Assembly (NCBI RefSeq): GCF_009870125.1
Contig: NC_046681.1
Span: 9,561,001-9,625,000, forward strand
DNA: 64,000 nucleotides
Reading direction: 5' to 3'
Source: Drosophila pseudoobscura
Lineage: Eukaryota; Arthropoda; Insecta; Diptera; Drosophilidae
A program made the translations under genes and the position numbers. The notes under the pieces were generated by a model. That model worked only from the letters and a program-made list of their open reading frames with translations, had not been told where the DNA came from and made no database searches. How positions within the stretch are numbered: position 1 is the first letter of the stretch; each line of letters starts with the position of its first letter. Positions 15,088-29,511 of this stretch are shown piece after piece.

Positions 15088-18000
15088 AGAGCACAAAGCA
15101 CATAAGCAAAATCTTTCGAATACATTTATATCTGTATATACATCTGGTGCTGGTACTGTTTTTTTTTTTATTCCGAGTATTTCCAGTATTTCGAGTGTTG
15201 AGTGTGTGCAAGATTTATGGCTCAAGTGATTGGGTTTTGCTGGGAAAGTGCTTTGGGTTTTTGGTACACGGTACATAGAAAATTGAAGGGTATATTCTAT
15301 AGACAAAAGGATCGGGATTTACCCTTTAAGAGCAAAGGCGAGCAAATTTTAGCTAGAAACCAAATATTGAATACCCATTGTATTTATAGTATCTATGACC
15401 TATCTATATCTATACACCATAGTCAGAACCGGGTATCCATTAGTCTTCCATTGGCTTATACCTTTTTTTGTACTACCACAATATTTATCTGCTCTTTCAA
15501 CCCCACTGCTCTACCCCTCGACCCCCTTTATCTTTTGGTTCAACAAATTCTGCAAATGGCAAATCTGGCATTGTAATCAATACGTGTATAAATTAGAAGC
15601 TATCGACAAATTGGCTGCCTTGACATCCTTTAAATCTCGACTAAGTCCGCATAAGTTGGGCCTTCAAAATTTAAACAAAAATGCAAATCTTTTTATTATT
15701 CTCCGGATCTATACACATATATTTACTTCGGTTTGGTTTGTTATTTGCTATCCGTGTGATTTTCATTTTCCAAACAGTGAGAGTGTCACAAAAGCAAACA
15801 GATTTAAATTTAAGCAAAATGCATTTCCATTGTAATCCGGAAAAACATTTCAGATTAAATTTTCGCTTCGGTTCCAACACATGTTTTTGATTTTCTGTGG
15901 CTTCCTTGAATAATGCAATTTTGCTAAAAGTAATTGGCACTTTTCCCAGAGTTTGCGGAGCGTAAGAAATGGAAAGTGAAGTTATATTATAATGAATTTA
16001 TTTCAAATTTGAGTACTAAACAAAGCGACAATCAATGGCTTAGGTGTTAACCCATTCAATTGTTTTAATTATGAATTTGTTGCTAATAAATCCACAGATT
16101 CTTTCAATTCAATGGCGTACGTAAGCTTGTTCATAATTAAAGTGATTTACGGATGTGTCTACAAAGAAAAATTTATTTTAATCATACTTGTTCTAAGTCG
16201 ACCACTAAACAAAAGTCAAACTGCATTTCGTATGCATATGTCTGTGCATTAAAGAGCCTAGTTTTGTTCATATTTGATGATGTGTTCAGATTAACGTCAT
16301 GGCAAATCCATGGCTTGAAATAATTGGGAAATTCCCAAATCTTTGGCAAAACATTGCCTGAAACATTGATGGGTCCGGGGCGTTTGTGGGCATATGTCGT
16401 ATCCAGAGAAGGAAAATTGGCAAAAGACACAGAGACATAGAGGACAAAGCCATAATTAATACAAGGAAGGAGGCTGGCAAACAAAATGTCAAACAAATCT
16501 ATAGTTTCCCATATATATATAAGAATATACACTGCGAAAAATATCCATAATTGTCATATGAAGTCAAGTGAAAAAGAAGAAACTTATCAACTTTTTAGGA
16601 CCTACTTTAAAACCAATTTCTGATGTAAGTAATAATTCTCTCCTCAGTTTGGCCAAGAGTTTAATGGCCTGAGGTTCTGTTTTATATTCGATATAAGCAT
16701 TCTTCCGGAAACATGTTTCTAGGGCGCTCCCTTTTCCCGCAGTGTACCTACATATATAGTAGATATAGATTGGCCCTGGGGCGATCTGCTCGTGTGCGTA
16801 TGTTGATTATGCCAGAAACATTTGCATTTGCCTTCGAGTGTTGATGTCCTTCCTACTGCCTACTTTCGGACAGAATGCAAATAGGTCCGCTGTTTCCCCT
16901 CCGTCCCTTCCCCCCTCTGTTCATTACTCTCAAAATTTAAACATGAATTTTAGTTATTTATTGTTGGTCTCGTTTGAGTTTGAATCCTGCCTGCCACCTC
17001 CTGGCGCCTCTTGTTGCCTGTCTTGTTTTGCGGAAAATGCATTTTAATATTTCAAATTGATTTGTTATGCAAAAATTTGATAGGTCTCTGCCGCATCAGA
17101 CATCAGACATACATCCGTACACGTACACGTACATCCTGAATACTTATGGCCATCCATCAGTCAATGCGATTACATGGGCGTGAGGATGGGGAGGGGAGGG
17201 GCAGGCTGGGGCAGACACAGGATGGAATCTGACATTCTCTTAGTCGAACAAAATTATGCATACGCCGTGTTGGCTGGTCTACATAATTTAGCATTTATTA
17301 TGATTATTATTATGATTATATTATTGAATTTAATTTGAGTTCAGATTTACTCAATTGCCATTCCACTCCAGTCCACTCTCCAATCCAATTCCAATCCCAA
17401 TCCCTGCCCCAGTCCCACTGCCAGTCGCAGAGCTTAAGCAAAAGCTCTCCTTCAATATGGGTTAAGTATGATGGCGGGTTGGCAGGGTTGCCATCTTCCA
17501 CTTTAAGGGGCGGTTTCTCATCGTGTATATACATGGGGGAGTGTATGCGTGTGTGTGTGTGGAACCCCGAAATGTCTTCGATAATAGAAAATATAATCAA
17601 AGCGCCATAAAAATGACATTTAACATGCGGCAGGCGTCGCCTTCTCCGTCTCCGTCTCGTCACCCATCTTGGGGTTTGTCCTGCTCCCCTTAGTGCCCCA
17701 ATCGTTCTCTCAGTCTGTGCGGTTTTTATTTCATTTCACTTCGTTCGAGGGTTGGAACTCAATTTACTTGAAAACGCATCAAACAGCAAATTTTATGAAT
17801 TTACAACGTTTCGACTTTCGTTTTATACCGGGTACTCGGCTAGTTCCTTGGGTATGTTGTCTTTGTGCGAGTGTTTGCCGATGGTGCTTCCCTCTGGACC
17901 TACGTACCAATTTATGGATCGGCCTTACAGCCTATAACGCTTCAAGAAAGTATCATCTGATGCAATTTGTTTGAGTTTAAGCAAGGGCTCTACAATACCA

Positions 18001-21000
18001 AGATTTTGCAATGCCTTGGGCTCCACCAACAATATACACAGGCTTTGAAAAGAGTTAATTTTCTGTCCGATGATCCGACACGCTCAAGTCAATCCCAAGA
18101 AAGCCAAAACAAAATACGTAGCTTGGGCATGACACAGCCAATTGATGGTTAAAAACGGAATAACAAATTGTATGTCATATGGTATGGTTTAAGGCACTTT
18201 GAAAGGAACAGAACAGGATCAATACCAGTGTGACTATAGTTATACTATACTCTCTGTTTTATGAACAAAGTATCTTGGAAATCATCATGATTGAATAATT
18301 ATTAAAACTTTAATTTCTAAAGTAGTTTTAGCAACAAAAACTTAATTTTTTATGGGTAAAAACTTAAGTGGGTATCCGATAGTCGTTACACCGTTCGTTT
18401 CTGTCTAAATTGGAGGAGGAATCTTTTTTTTTTTTGGTTCGTCACTTGGGGTCACTGAGGGCGACAATTGTCTCTGTGTTGTATGTGAGGGTGGTTGAGT
18501 GTGTATGTGAGGCATGGGGCATGTGTGTGTGGGGCATGTGTAAGTGTAATAGAAAGCAAAGTTGATGGGCTGGCTCTCTGACGTTTGTCCTTGCCGAAGC
18601 TGCTCCAAAACCGCATCAGTGGCATTGGCAGTATGGCAGCCACACCAGGCACAGTGGCAGGGGCTGTCACAGGGGCAGCATCAATAGCTACAGCTACACA
18701 GTGGCAGGCAGCCAGCAAGAACAGTTAGCTGCCGTAAGGCAAATGGCTAAAGTAACCACCGACCAAAATGAGTTTGAGGTGTAAGTGTGAGTGGTATAGC
18801 ACTATATAGTGTGGGGCAGGGACACGGACCCAGGGACGGAAATGGAGACAGAGCCGCAGCCGCAGCCGGAGACAGAGTGGCTCTGGTGTGGCGCCTTTTT
18901 CCTTTGATAGTGGCAAATGCTATGTCCGGAGGTCTGTCCGCGGCTTCTTTGCTCTCCAGTTCTTTCATTCTCCCTTTGTGCATATGGATATGTGGCGGAA
19001 ATATAGTTTATGGCCCAATGGGGAAATGGGGAGGTGTTGGTGGCAGCCCAAAAGTGCAGAGGGTCACATGTGTGGGGACATGACGAAGCAGGGCAGAAAA
19101 AGTTGGGGGTAATCAGCAGAGTAACGTGACAGAAGGAAAAACTTTTCAAAGAGGACTATTGTTAAATAATATGATCTTGCCACGAAACTTCATGAATTCC
19201 ATATACTCCCACCTCTAAGATGTCTGCCGCCAGCCAATGCCAATGAAAAACATTCATTTCTCGACTAAAATGTTTAAGTAATACTATCATTGCACCTGTC
19301 CTACCATGTTTCAGTCCTTCCCTTTTCATTCCCTTTCGCTTCTGCTCTGGAAACCCTTTTCACTCCTTTGTCCTTCCCTATGGATGCGATGCCTTTTAAA
19401 TCGAATTAAAGTCCAAGCTCCCATTCCATTACTTTAGCAACTGCCTTCTTTGTGTGTGAGCTCTTGGCCGAGTCTATGGACCCAGCATGCGGCACTGAAG
19501 CTGCTTCAACGGGGCACGTCTCAAGGAAAGCATAATCTATGTGTGTATGTGTGTCCCACTATCGCATATGTCCTCATGTGTGCCCCCGTGTGCGTGGGTA
19601 TCTATGTGTTTGAGTTTCGGTTGAACTTTGCTGCAGTTGATCAAAAATTCATTTTCCAAAACTTGCCATAAAATGCGAATTTTATACAGAATTACGTGGC
19701 TCTGTGTGTGTGTGTGTGTGTGTGTGGGTGTGGTCCTGGCATCTCGAGTGGGTGTGACCCCTTGCAGGTGTCAGTGCATGTGACAATGGCTACACTGTCG
19801 AAAATGGACGAAAAGTTTGTTTTGGAATTAGTTGGGAATTGGGAACATCCATTTGTATGCATTTTCGTTCAATGCTTCGCAGGGTACTGGTACTTGAGTT
19901 CTCTTTGGGCTATCCTTCGCCCCTGAAGGCCCCTTAGGCAACTGACTCGGTCCCAAGAAGCCAACAACAATACACACAGTCTTTGCCGAGGAGCAAGACT
20001 TACTTTTCAAACTCCGACGAGAAAAAGTCGGTGCCCAGAAAGAAGAAACAATATATGTACGTGGCTTGCAGATTTGTTGCAGATTTCAGAGGCCCATTGT
20101 TTTTCCCTCACTGTAGCTGCTGCGCGGGGCTACCACCCGCAACTTACTTGAGACTTTATTACTTGGCCTGCGATCGGTAGTTATTTGTGCTGCTTTTGCT
20201 GTTGCTGTTGCTGTTGTTGCTGTGGCTGATGCACGTCGGCCTCGTCGACATGTCGTTGACAGCGTAGTTAACATTTTTATAACCAAACTTTATGCGTCTC
20301 GCGAAGGGGTTCTATGGTGTGTGTGGGTTGTGGGGGTTATTGGGGTTTCCCCAGGCACACGTGATGTGTTACAAGCACGCACGTTCGACGCTCCACGTTG
20401 CAACAGCCCGGCAAAAGTCAAAAGTTGCACTTAGCGGTGCGCCACCTCTAGCCCCGAACCAAACCATGCGCCTCCACATTTTCGCGGATGTGTGGCAAGG
20501 ACTAGGGGGTGGTGGCTAGGCAGACAACAATACTTTACAGCCGACGAAGTTAGTTGGTTGCCGGGTTGTTAGCGAAAGTGTTGCAGTTGCCACACATTCG
20601 GCGGGCAGCTGTTATTGCAGTTGCAGTTGCCGCTGCTGTTTTTGACGGCTCCCCATGTCGCCACTACCGTTCTTCCTGCCTGCTGCTGCTGGTATAGTCC
20701 GGGGTATTCGAGGGGTATACTGTACCCTTATAGATGTATGTAACAGGCGGAGGTAACTCTTTCAAATTCCGCAATTCTCTCAAGACAAAGGGCACTTCTT
20801 CATTTTCAATCAAAATATGGAAAGAAATGTTCCAATCTATTGATTTTCTCGGGAGAATGGAATATCCTCTAATCCTAATATCAACTACGGGTAAAATAAG
20901 TAGAGCCGCGGCCCTTGCCGTGTCTCACAATGTTCGCGCTCGTTAAATGTATGTTTTAGTTTCAAATCCTTCGTTTTTTCATGTTTCGTTTTTGGCCTAT

Positions 21001-23700
21001 TGGTTTTTTTTTTTTGGTTTTGAACTGCCGCCGACGTCGACGCCGTCATGATGATGACCTCATTCTGTCTGGCCCTCGCAGCGCCCTCGCTTCTTTTGCT
21101 GACACCCTCCCCTCTGCCGCCCCTCGCCTGATGTCTGCGCAATTTAATTTGCGAAACTATCTGTGTTCTGCCAAAAGTTTGTCTACCACATTGTTGGCCC
21201 ACCATCTGACTAGGCTTTCTCGCCTCGCCATCTCTTGGTCTGCTATTTGCACACCAAATGGAGAAATGGCAACAAGCAGAAGGACCTTCGAAGTACAGAC
21301 TAGATGATACCTAATATTTAGATGTATTTTTGCATGTTTCTACTTACGGAAATGTAGTCCTTAAAATGTGCCGATCCTGTGAACGAAAGATAATGGATAT
21401 CGATGTGAATGAAGAAATTCATAGCGATATATTATTAAATAGCTCCTATAATAGGTATACACCTATTGATTATGTGATGACTAAAGGTCATAAAAGATAT
21501 TACCATATCGTTTTGGATGTCTAACTACTGTAAAAAGATATACCCTTCCACTATGCGATCCCCGGGGTGCAAAGAGTGGAAAAAACTATGCGCGAATATT
21601 CATCCCATCCCCCCCCAGGTCCCGACCCATCCCGTACGTACTGGCTGGAACGTATATGGCATGATATTATCAGTTCGATCTGCGCATTTGCATGCCGAAT
21701 GAATGACGCTGCTGCCAGTGCCTCCTCCAGTGCTGTTTTTGCTGCTGCTGTGGGGGATTGTAATGTTTGGTAATGTTCGGCCATGATGGGAGCTTTGCGT
21801 CAAGCCAAAAGTGGATTCGGCCAGTCACCAGGCGGGCCAAAAGCGGCAGAGAGACAGAGAGCGAGAGAGAGAGAGAGACAGACAGGGGCCAAAAGGGTCA
21901 AAGTGAAATGGGGCCGCAATGGGGACAGGCAGATGGGGCTACGGGTAGCCTGGCTTGGCCATCTCTAGGCCAAAACTCAAATAGTTTATGGTCGAGGCAT
22001 CTTCCATTTGCCGCAGGGCTAGGCAGCTGCTAATCAAGTCATGGCTATTCCACTGGATTTAACATTTCTTTAAGACTATTGCCTGGTGCTGAATGGGTTG
22101 GGTGGGGTGTGGTGGTCCATTACTAAATCTTTTTTGGGTAAAAATCTGTCAGTGTGAATTGGCAGGAGATTGGGGGAGCACTAACTGGGTTCTGTATTGG
22201 GAATCGGAACTTGATTTGTGAGAAAATATAACATATTTTGCTGAAAGTGTTATATCTTTAAAGTAAGATGGACTATAAAGTGTACTTTCCCGAACTAGAA
22301 ATTGTTGAATTGCGGAGTATTTAATATTCCTAATGTACCTAATGATGTATGTTTTTAATTGTATTAAATCTGTTGTCTAGACGATGTTGTCAGGTGTAGA
22401 GCCAAGGATGCAATTAACAGATTTATCAAATGCAGTGCATAGTATTTGGCGTAGTATTAACATTCAATTCCATTACCTGTCATGCATTAAAAATGTATTT
22501 AATTAAAATTTAATTGTGCGACTGCCGCAAATTAAATAAACAATTTTTAATTGAGCCGGGCAGAAAAGTTTAAGCAAACATCGCACAAATATGCAATCCA
22601 TACAGCAATATGGCAACGGCCCATTGTGGATTATATACTCCAACTGGAACTCGAACTCGTATTATATACCCCTCTATATACAGGTACCCATATAGCGTAT
22701 ATATTGGCCTGATTTTTCATTTTCCGTCAATAAACCAATTACAAGAAAGAGAGAAACAACAGCCATTGCGGAGCAGGCAGGAACAATGGTAATAACAGGC
22801 TCTGACACACCATCGAGAAAAATGCAATTAAAAAAATATGTTTTTTAATTGGACTCCACCTTTCACCTTTCAGCCACCTGCCGTGACATTAATTTGTGTG
22901 TTAGTCCAGACCAACGGCCGAACAACCAGGACAGGACAGGACCAACACCCAACAGCCAACAGCCAACACCAAAAACTGAACACGAACCGAGCAATTGCAT
23001 TTCGAAATGCTGAAACTCGAGACTCGCCAACAAATTTGAATTCCAACAAAAGTTTTCGCCTGTTTTTTCCTTTTTCTGAAAGTTCTTTTGGTAATTTGAG
23101 CTGAATATTTATCATACAAAATCATGGGGGGGCCCCGGTGTCATTCTCGATGTCGCATCCAGTCGGCGTCGACTGGCGCCTTTTAAATCAAAGTGAAACA
23201 CGCCAAAATATGAAGAAAGTAAAGAGAATTGATGACCGCCGAACGGTGTATTGTTTTAAGCCAAAGAAGGAGATTATGGCAAGAAATATGCACATCAGTG
23301 AGTATGCATATAATTTTGTAAGGGCATGAATGTTTTCTGTTAAAGTAAAGATATGATGATTATGGAGGACTCTATAGAGATGATTCCGAAGGGTAGCAGT
23401 AGAACACCATGCTTTCGGGGGTTGGTCTAGGACACTGGGACTTCGAATGGAAGAGCTTGAGAATGAGGAAGGTTCTTATAATGGAAATTTATACAAAAAG
23501 TTTAGGGTAGAAATGGCCAGGGTTCGGGAATAAGGAACAAGAGGTTTAAAGTCAAAATATTGTATTTATTTTGAGTTTACTTTTGGAAATGTAAGACAAG
23601 CTATTTTCTCAATCATTTCAGTGAACAAAATGTCGTCAATCTATAAAGGATAAGAGTCTAGAAGCTGGCGTAATCTAATCTTATTAGCTGTTTAAACAAG
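15088..23700. other. Gene-free interval
   Basis: No supported gene. All open frames are under about 150 codons, with no family I recognise and no convincing splice pattern. The motif ATACCGGGTACTCG near 17825 again resembles a dispersed fly repeat. Simple repeats include (GT)n at 19703-19726 and TGCTGT near 20198-20222. Confidence 0.6.
19703..19726. repeat. (GT)n microsatellite
   Basis: Twelve GT dinucleotides in a row. Confidence 0.95.
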
Positions 23701-26700
23701 CCATGAGTCTGCGGCTGCGTCTGACTTACATTCAAAACCCACAAAAAACAACGATGCCGGCCCTGAACCAGAAACCATCTGCATTGTCTTCTGTCGTGGC
23801 TGGGACAAAGCTAATTCATGAAAATTATGAAGTTAAGTCGCTTCGACAACATTCCACAGACGGGCTATCATCCAGCAAAAAGCAATCTTGAGAAGACGCC
23901 CACGCGACCAAAAAAAGCGGGCCCAAACCGAAAGAAGATGCGTTTCAAGTTAACTGTAAGTGGGACTGGGTCTGGGACTGGGAATGGGAGAGGCCGCTCC
24001 TTCTCCTTGGGCCCTGGCTCTGGCCCGGCCTTTTGTATTAATATCAAGGCGAATATCTCAAATTTCGATGCAGAGGGAAAAAATCTCGGCCAGCCTGCGA
24101 GTTGGCACACATCGTGGTGCCCAGCCCAGTCTTTAGTCGCTTATTCTTTGGGTCCCGGTCCCAGGAAGTTGGCCTGGAAAACACACACAGTTCTCGTTCT
24201 CGTTCTCATTCTTGTGCCTCCGTCGGTCGTCCTACCACATGATTTTCAGGCAGTCGTGTGTGCCGCCCATCAAACAAAACAGCTAAAATGGTAGGAAGTC
24301 CGAATGTATCTTTGTATCTCATTTTGAGTATCTCTAAATATGCACAAGTGTGCGGCTGGCTGGATGGCTGGCAGGCTGGCTGTATGTGAAACCGCAAAAA
24401 GGCAAGTCCAGACCCAAAATGCAGGCCAGGATGATGATATGATGCTCTGTGCTCTTCTCGGGGTCTCACTTAGTCCAGGGCCACACTCATCAACACACAG
24501 ACCGCAACGTGTCCCATTTAAAAAAGAAAACCAGAGGAGTCCGAAAAGAGAAAAGATGGTAGAACCCTGGACTGCCAGACTCCCAGACTGCCACACTGCC
24601 AGAGATAGCATGGCCATAAAGCATGACTCCGGCAGGCGGCGATATCCTTGAGTGCGAGTCCGAGTGCTGATGCTGCTGCTGCCACTGCCACTGCCAGGCC
24701 ATTAGCCGCAAACGAGAAATGAAGATTATCTAAAAGATACATGCAACAACAACAACAGCTACAGCAGCCACAGCGATGACAAAAAACAAAAGGAAAAAAA
24801 CAGCAACGGAACAAGTTTCATTACAACGAAATGTTGTGTTTTTTTTTCTCGCCGCCACCCGAGCAAAACTGTGGTCCCCCATTGTCTCCGATGTGTTCTA
24901 TAACTTATCCGACACCCAGCCAAAAGCTGCCAGCTACAATCCTCGCATACTCAGGCCCCCATATGGGGCCAAAAAAAACGTGGCGAGGTTGGTCATCATC
25001 AGGCTCTGATTCAGCCTCACATCAGCCTCAGTTTCAGGAACAGATACTCGTACTCGTACTCGTATTGCTGCAACAGAGCCCAAGCCCAAGCCCGAATTCG
25101 AGCCCGGGTTAGAGCCCGAGCTGAGGCCTTCGCTTTGTGGTTGGTCTGGCATTGAGGCGCCATTGTTTGGCATAGTTTTCGGGCCCGGGCCCGGCCCAGT
25201 CCCCGTCCCCGTCCTATAGTGGAGCGCACACATATGCGATCCTGTTCTCGGATAGTTACTGTTACACGCCACTGCCGCCGGCCAGACAATGGGCTCCTGC
25301 TCAACTGCAGCAACAATGATACACCGAACTTTGTGCTGGTCACTGCAGGAGATGGTCGCGTGAGGTCTGCAGAAGCTGCTAAAGAAACAACTTTATAGAA
25401 CTATCAGGAATCGTATACTCCTTTGAGATATTGTTGGCTGCTGCAAGAATCTATCAAACATTCGTCCAGCAAGCCCTTGCGGTGTTCAGAAATCTACTGT
25501 TATATCATAGGATATACTCAGATACTGCCCATATCCACATCGAAAGATAAAAATAACTACAGCTCACGCTCCCCTCTGCTGGGTCTCATCTCTAGCTCCC
25601 AAGCTCTTTGCCATTGTTTCCGTTTCTGGGGCTGGGGCCTGTCCTGCTCTGTGTAGTGCATAATTGTTTTATTAGCAACATTTGCCTAAGCCAAAATCCA
25701 TGCCGGATTTGCCTCCCGACACCGACGACACCCACAGCAGCCTTTTTAGGCCCCTGCTGCCCTCGCTCTCGCCCTCACCAGCAGCGTCGTGGCTCGTGTA
25801 TCTTGCAGATACGTGCACTTTGTTTGCCACTATTGCCCAGTGGCTTTGTTTTCGAACTGTAACTGAAACTGGGCTACGACGACGACAACGACAACGGCGA
25901 CTAGGACGAGGACGACTGGACTGGACTCGACTGCTCTGGCGGGAACATGAGAGGGAACCAAAAAGTGAATAGCAGATATAGAGTTCCAGGTCGTTTGGGG
26001 GAGTCCAAAAAAGGGCGTCCCCAATTCAAACATGAATCGAGCACCCCACAAACACTCGCAGAGATACAAGTACCCCTCCTCCTCCAGCTGCAGAGGGATA
26101 CACACAGTCCATGGGCCGGGGCGAAAGAAAATTGGATTGATTGGTGAGTGCAACCAGAGCCAGACCAGAGCCAGGCCAGGCCAGGCCAGGCCGGGGCATT
26201 GTTATGCACTTGCAAGTGGCATTCATAACTGTCCACAAGAGTTGGAATTTTACAAGGAATTCCGCAAGGATACGAAAGGGATTACGGCTGGACTCGTACC
26301 CGGAGCCACACATGAAGTGTTGGTAAATTGAAACAAAGTGCGGGCGAGTACACTTTTAAGGACCTGCAGGGAGCTGCAACAGAGCAACCTATAGCTCGAT
26401 TTGATGCTGCGTTCAAATTAGATTTACTATTAATTTGAGAGGGGATATTCCTTTATTCAACTTTAGCTGTTCATTTTGTCAATCTAAACTGATTGTATTT
26501 CGTGCAATTCATATGCCTTACATGTATTTTCATCATTCATTTTTCATTTTTATTAAATTAGAATAAAAAAACATTCTCCATGAGTTTGGTAAATTATGAA
26601 ATATTCACGCGGCATATTTAGAAATTTACACAACAAATTAGTGGATGGACAAACAAAGGCGCAAATTAAATTATTAATTTAATCACCAAAGTATTAAAAT

Positions 26701-27325
26701 CAAATATTAGATGAGGGAACAAAAAACCAAGTGCATCTTTGGGGGTCGAACCTTTACATACCCCTGGAGATATATGTGTTCTATAGGACTATAGAATAAA
26801 ATTGTTCGAAGAAGTATAATTGCAATGGCATCATCGACTCGACGCTCGATGATTATCAGGGATATATATTTGGTAGGGTCGTTATGCCTTCTGTCTTTAA
26901 TTTTTGTATCAAGTCGGGGTCACCAAATGAATGTTTCCAATCATTAAACTTAAACCCATTGTTATCCCAGTAAATGACATACAAATATTTCAGCGTGCAA
27001 TGTAATAAATATAGTTTGCTTTCGTCTCGTGTTAATTTAGTGAAAAATATCTTTAATAATGACTGTTTTTCCAACTATTTCTCCATATCCCCCAGCTGAC
27101 AGTTTAATTTGCAATTTTTCTTATGGCTTTTGGCTTCCGTTTGGGGCCCGCATCGAAAAGTTCGCTGGAAAAAACCAAACTATTGATAAACCATGATGGT
27201 TAATGCTCTTGGGGCTTCCGGCTGCAATTTAACTTTGCTCAAAGGCGACTTAAAATTTGATTTATTGCACACTCAAGTCAGGCAGTCTTTACTATCAGTC
27301 CGTCAGGCCAAGTCAGGGGGTCTGT

Positions 27326-27392
27326 CCGTCAGTCAGTCAGACCGTCAGTCAGTCAGTCAGTCGAGGAGTCCCTCCGTCTGTCAGTCAGTCAG
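27326..27392. repeat. (CAGT)n imperfect tetranucleotide tract
   Basis: Several blocks of CAGT repeats interrupted by short unique bases. Confidence 0.85.
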
Positions 27393-29470
27393 CTGTTGTA
27401 GCTGCTGGTTCCTAGACACACTCGCGCATATGTATCTGTATCTGAAAGCTACTCTCCTTCCACGCTCCCCAATCAGCGAGTCATCCGCTGCATAATAAAA
27501 ATAAAAATTTTGAACGCTACATTAAAAAAGAGAAGCGAACAAACAGAAGCGTGTAAAAGTGCTGTAACTTTGGCTACTAACCAATAAAAACAACAGCAGC
27601 GGCAGCAGCAGCTCGTTGCATGTGGATGTGGCACGGGAATGAGGTTCAGGATGGAGAATGGTAATGGGCATGGGTATGGGGTATAGGGTATGGTGTATGG
27701 TGTATGGAGTTTGGAGTATGGGGGATTGGTAGTACAACGACGACGGCTGCTGGTGCTGCTGCTTTGATCAATCAAGCGTCAAAATTATTGCCTCGCTGTG
27801 GCACGGGGCAGCGTCAGCGACAGCGACAGTTTGAGTTGCAAGTTGGATTGCGGCAGGCAGGAATCGGGCAGAGAGAGAGAGAGAGAGAGCGCGAATGCAA
27901 TTATAACCATTTCCACGTGACGCTTCATTGAGCTCCATTCGCTCCCAGAGGCGGCTTGGATAGCCGGGATAGCCGGGTCGCTCGCTCCAGAGTTGAGCGG
28001 TCGCCGGTCGCTGGTCGCCGGCAGAAGCCGTTAGTTGTTGTTCATGGCTAAATGGAAATTTATTGCCCACCAGCAACACCCACACAGCTGAAACCACCCC
28101 ACCACCGTTGCCCTGGCTCGTGCAACTCTAATGAAAGCGAATCGAAGCGAGGCGACTGCGACTGTGAGTTCCTGTGCGAGTACCCGTACAGCGCAGCCCA
28201 GATGGATGGCAACTCTAGGCCTCCGGTCAAATGTGCTGTGTAGGACACTTTAAGTAGTGCAGTGCTGCAGAGCCTCCTTCACATACGTGGAGTACGTGGA
28301 GTGCTATCTGTGTGCCTGCAAGGAGTGTGTGTGCTCGTGTGTGATTCCGATGCAACTGGCTGCACCGCCCAGAGGGGTATTGCAACATCGTGTAGTAGCC
28401 ATCATCATCGTCATTTTCATACACTCGGAGAATGTTCAAGTTCGAAATTAACGCGAATAATTACTGAACGGAGTTGGAGAAGAAGTTTCTTAAGTCTCCC
28501 AGAAAGCGAGTTGATTTCGTAATAATATCCACGCCCTGAAACCATGATCTCACGGTATTAAGAATGATACAATTTGGACTCTATGTTATTCATTTTCGAA
28601 TCGAATATATCATATCGAATGCATATATCATAGTTCAACACTGGAATAATTACCAGAAATTCTTCGAAAGTCGTTACAAAGTCCTTAACTAAACATTAGA
28701 AATAATGCATTTTGGGCACAAGAAACGAGTGATAACCAGATCCCCAATTGGTGGAATTATATTGATTTCCATTTCCACTCAATTTGGGATCCATTATTTC
28801 AGTTGGATAATTCGGAAATAGTTTGAAAGAGAGCGCCTTTCCGCTCAGTGTAGTGTTACTCAAGTTATGCCCACTCACATATGCAGCTGGTGAAGCTAGG
28901 ATGCTGCTGTGGATCAGGATGAGTATGGGGATGGGGATGAGGATGAGCAGCATGGTAGGCCCGGCCCGGCCCGCTGCCAGCCGGGCTGTTATTATGCGCC
29001 CGGTGTGGCGCATAATGCAGCTAATCTAGGGAATTAGGTAAAAAGGGCTGACAAAAGCCAAACAAGCTGAAGTCCAAGAGGATGAAGGCCTGGATGCTCC
29101 ACCGTTGCCATCGCTCTTGATGTTTCAGCTGGTTCAGCTGATGCTCCTGCTGTTGCTGCTGCCGCTGTATCTGCAGCAACATTGCAATTTTGTATCCTAT
29201 TACGGAGAGAAGGACTCGACCGGAGACGGGAAGGTTGCTGAGTGACTCACAGCGCTTATCTCCGGGCAAATGTCCTATTCTTTTTTCTCGTTGTCCTTTT
29301 CTCAAGGATTTACGGCGGCAAAGTAGCTAAGCGAATTAAAAAAGTAAACTCCAAGTAAATTAAATGACAGCCAGAAGTTGGAGGGCAGGGAAAAAGAGAC
29401 CTGAAGCGGAGCAAACGGAAAAGCGGCTCAGCCTCTCAGTTGATAAGGCGCTAAGCCCAAGGAAGGCAGC

Positions 29471-29511
29471 GAACAGCGGACAGCGGACAGTGGACAGCGG
29501 ACAGCGGACAA
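29471..29511. repeat. 7-bp tandem repeat, unit GCGGACA
   Basis: Five near-perfect copies, one reading GTGGACA. Confidence 0.85.

Noticed and set aside
23861-23954. Possible exon ending at a GTAAGT, encoding a basic peptide
   Set aside because: The acceptor lacks a pyrimidine tract and no partner exon is seen; the downstream GGGACTGGG run is low complexity.
28052-28243. Cys-containing 63-codon plus-strand frame
   Set aside because: Cysteines cluster only over 12 residues, with no known spacing, no signal peptide and no splice sites.
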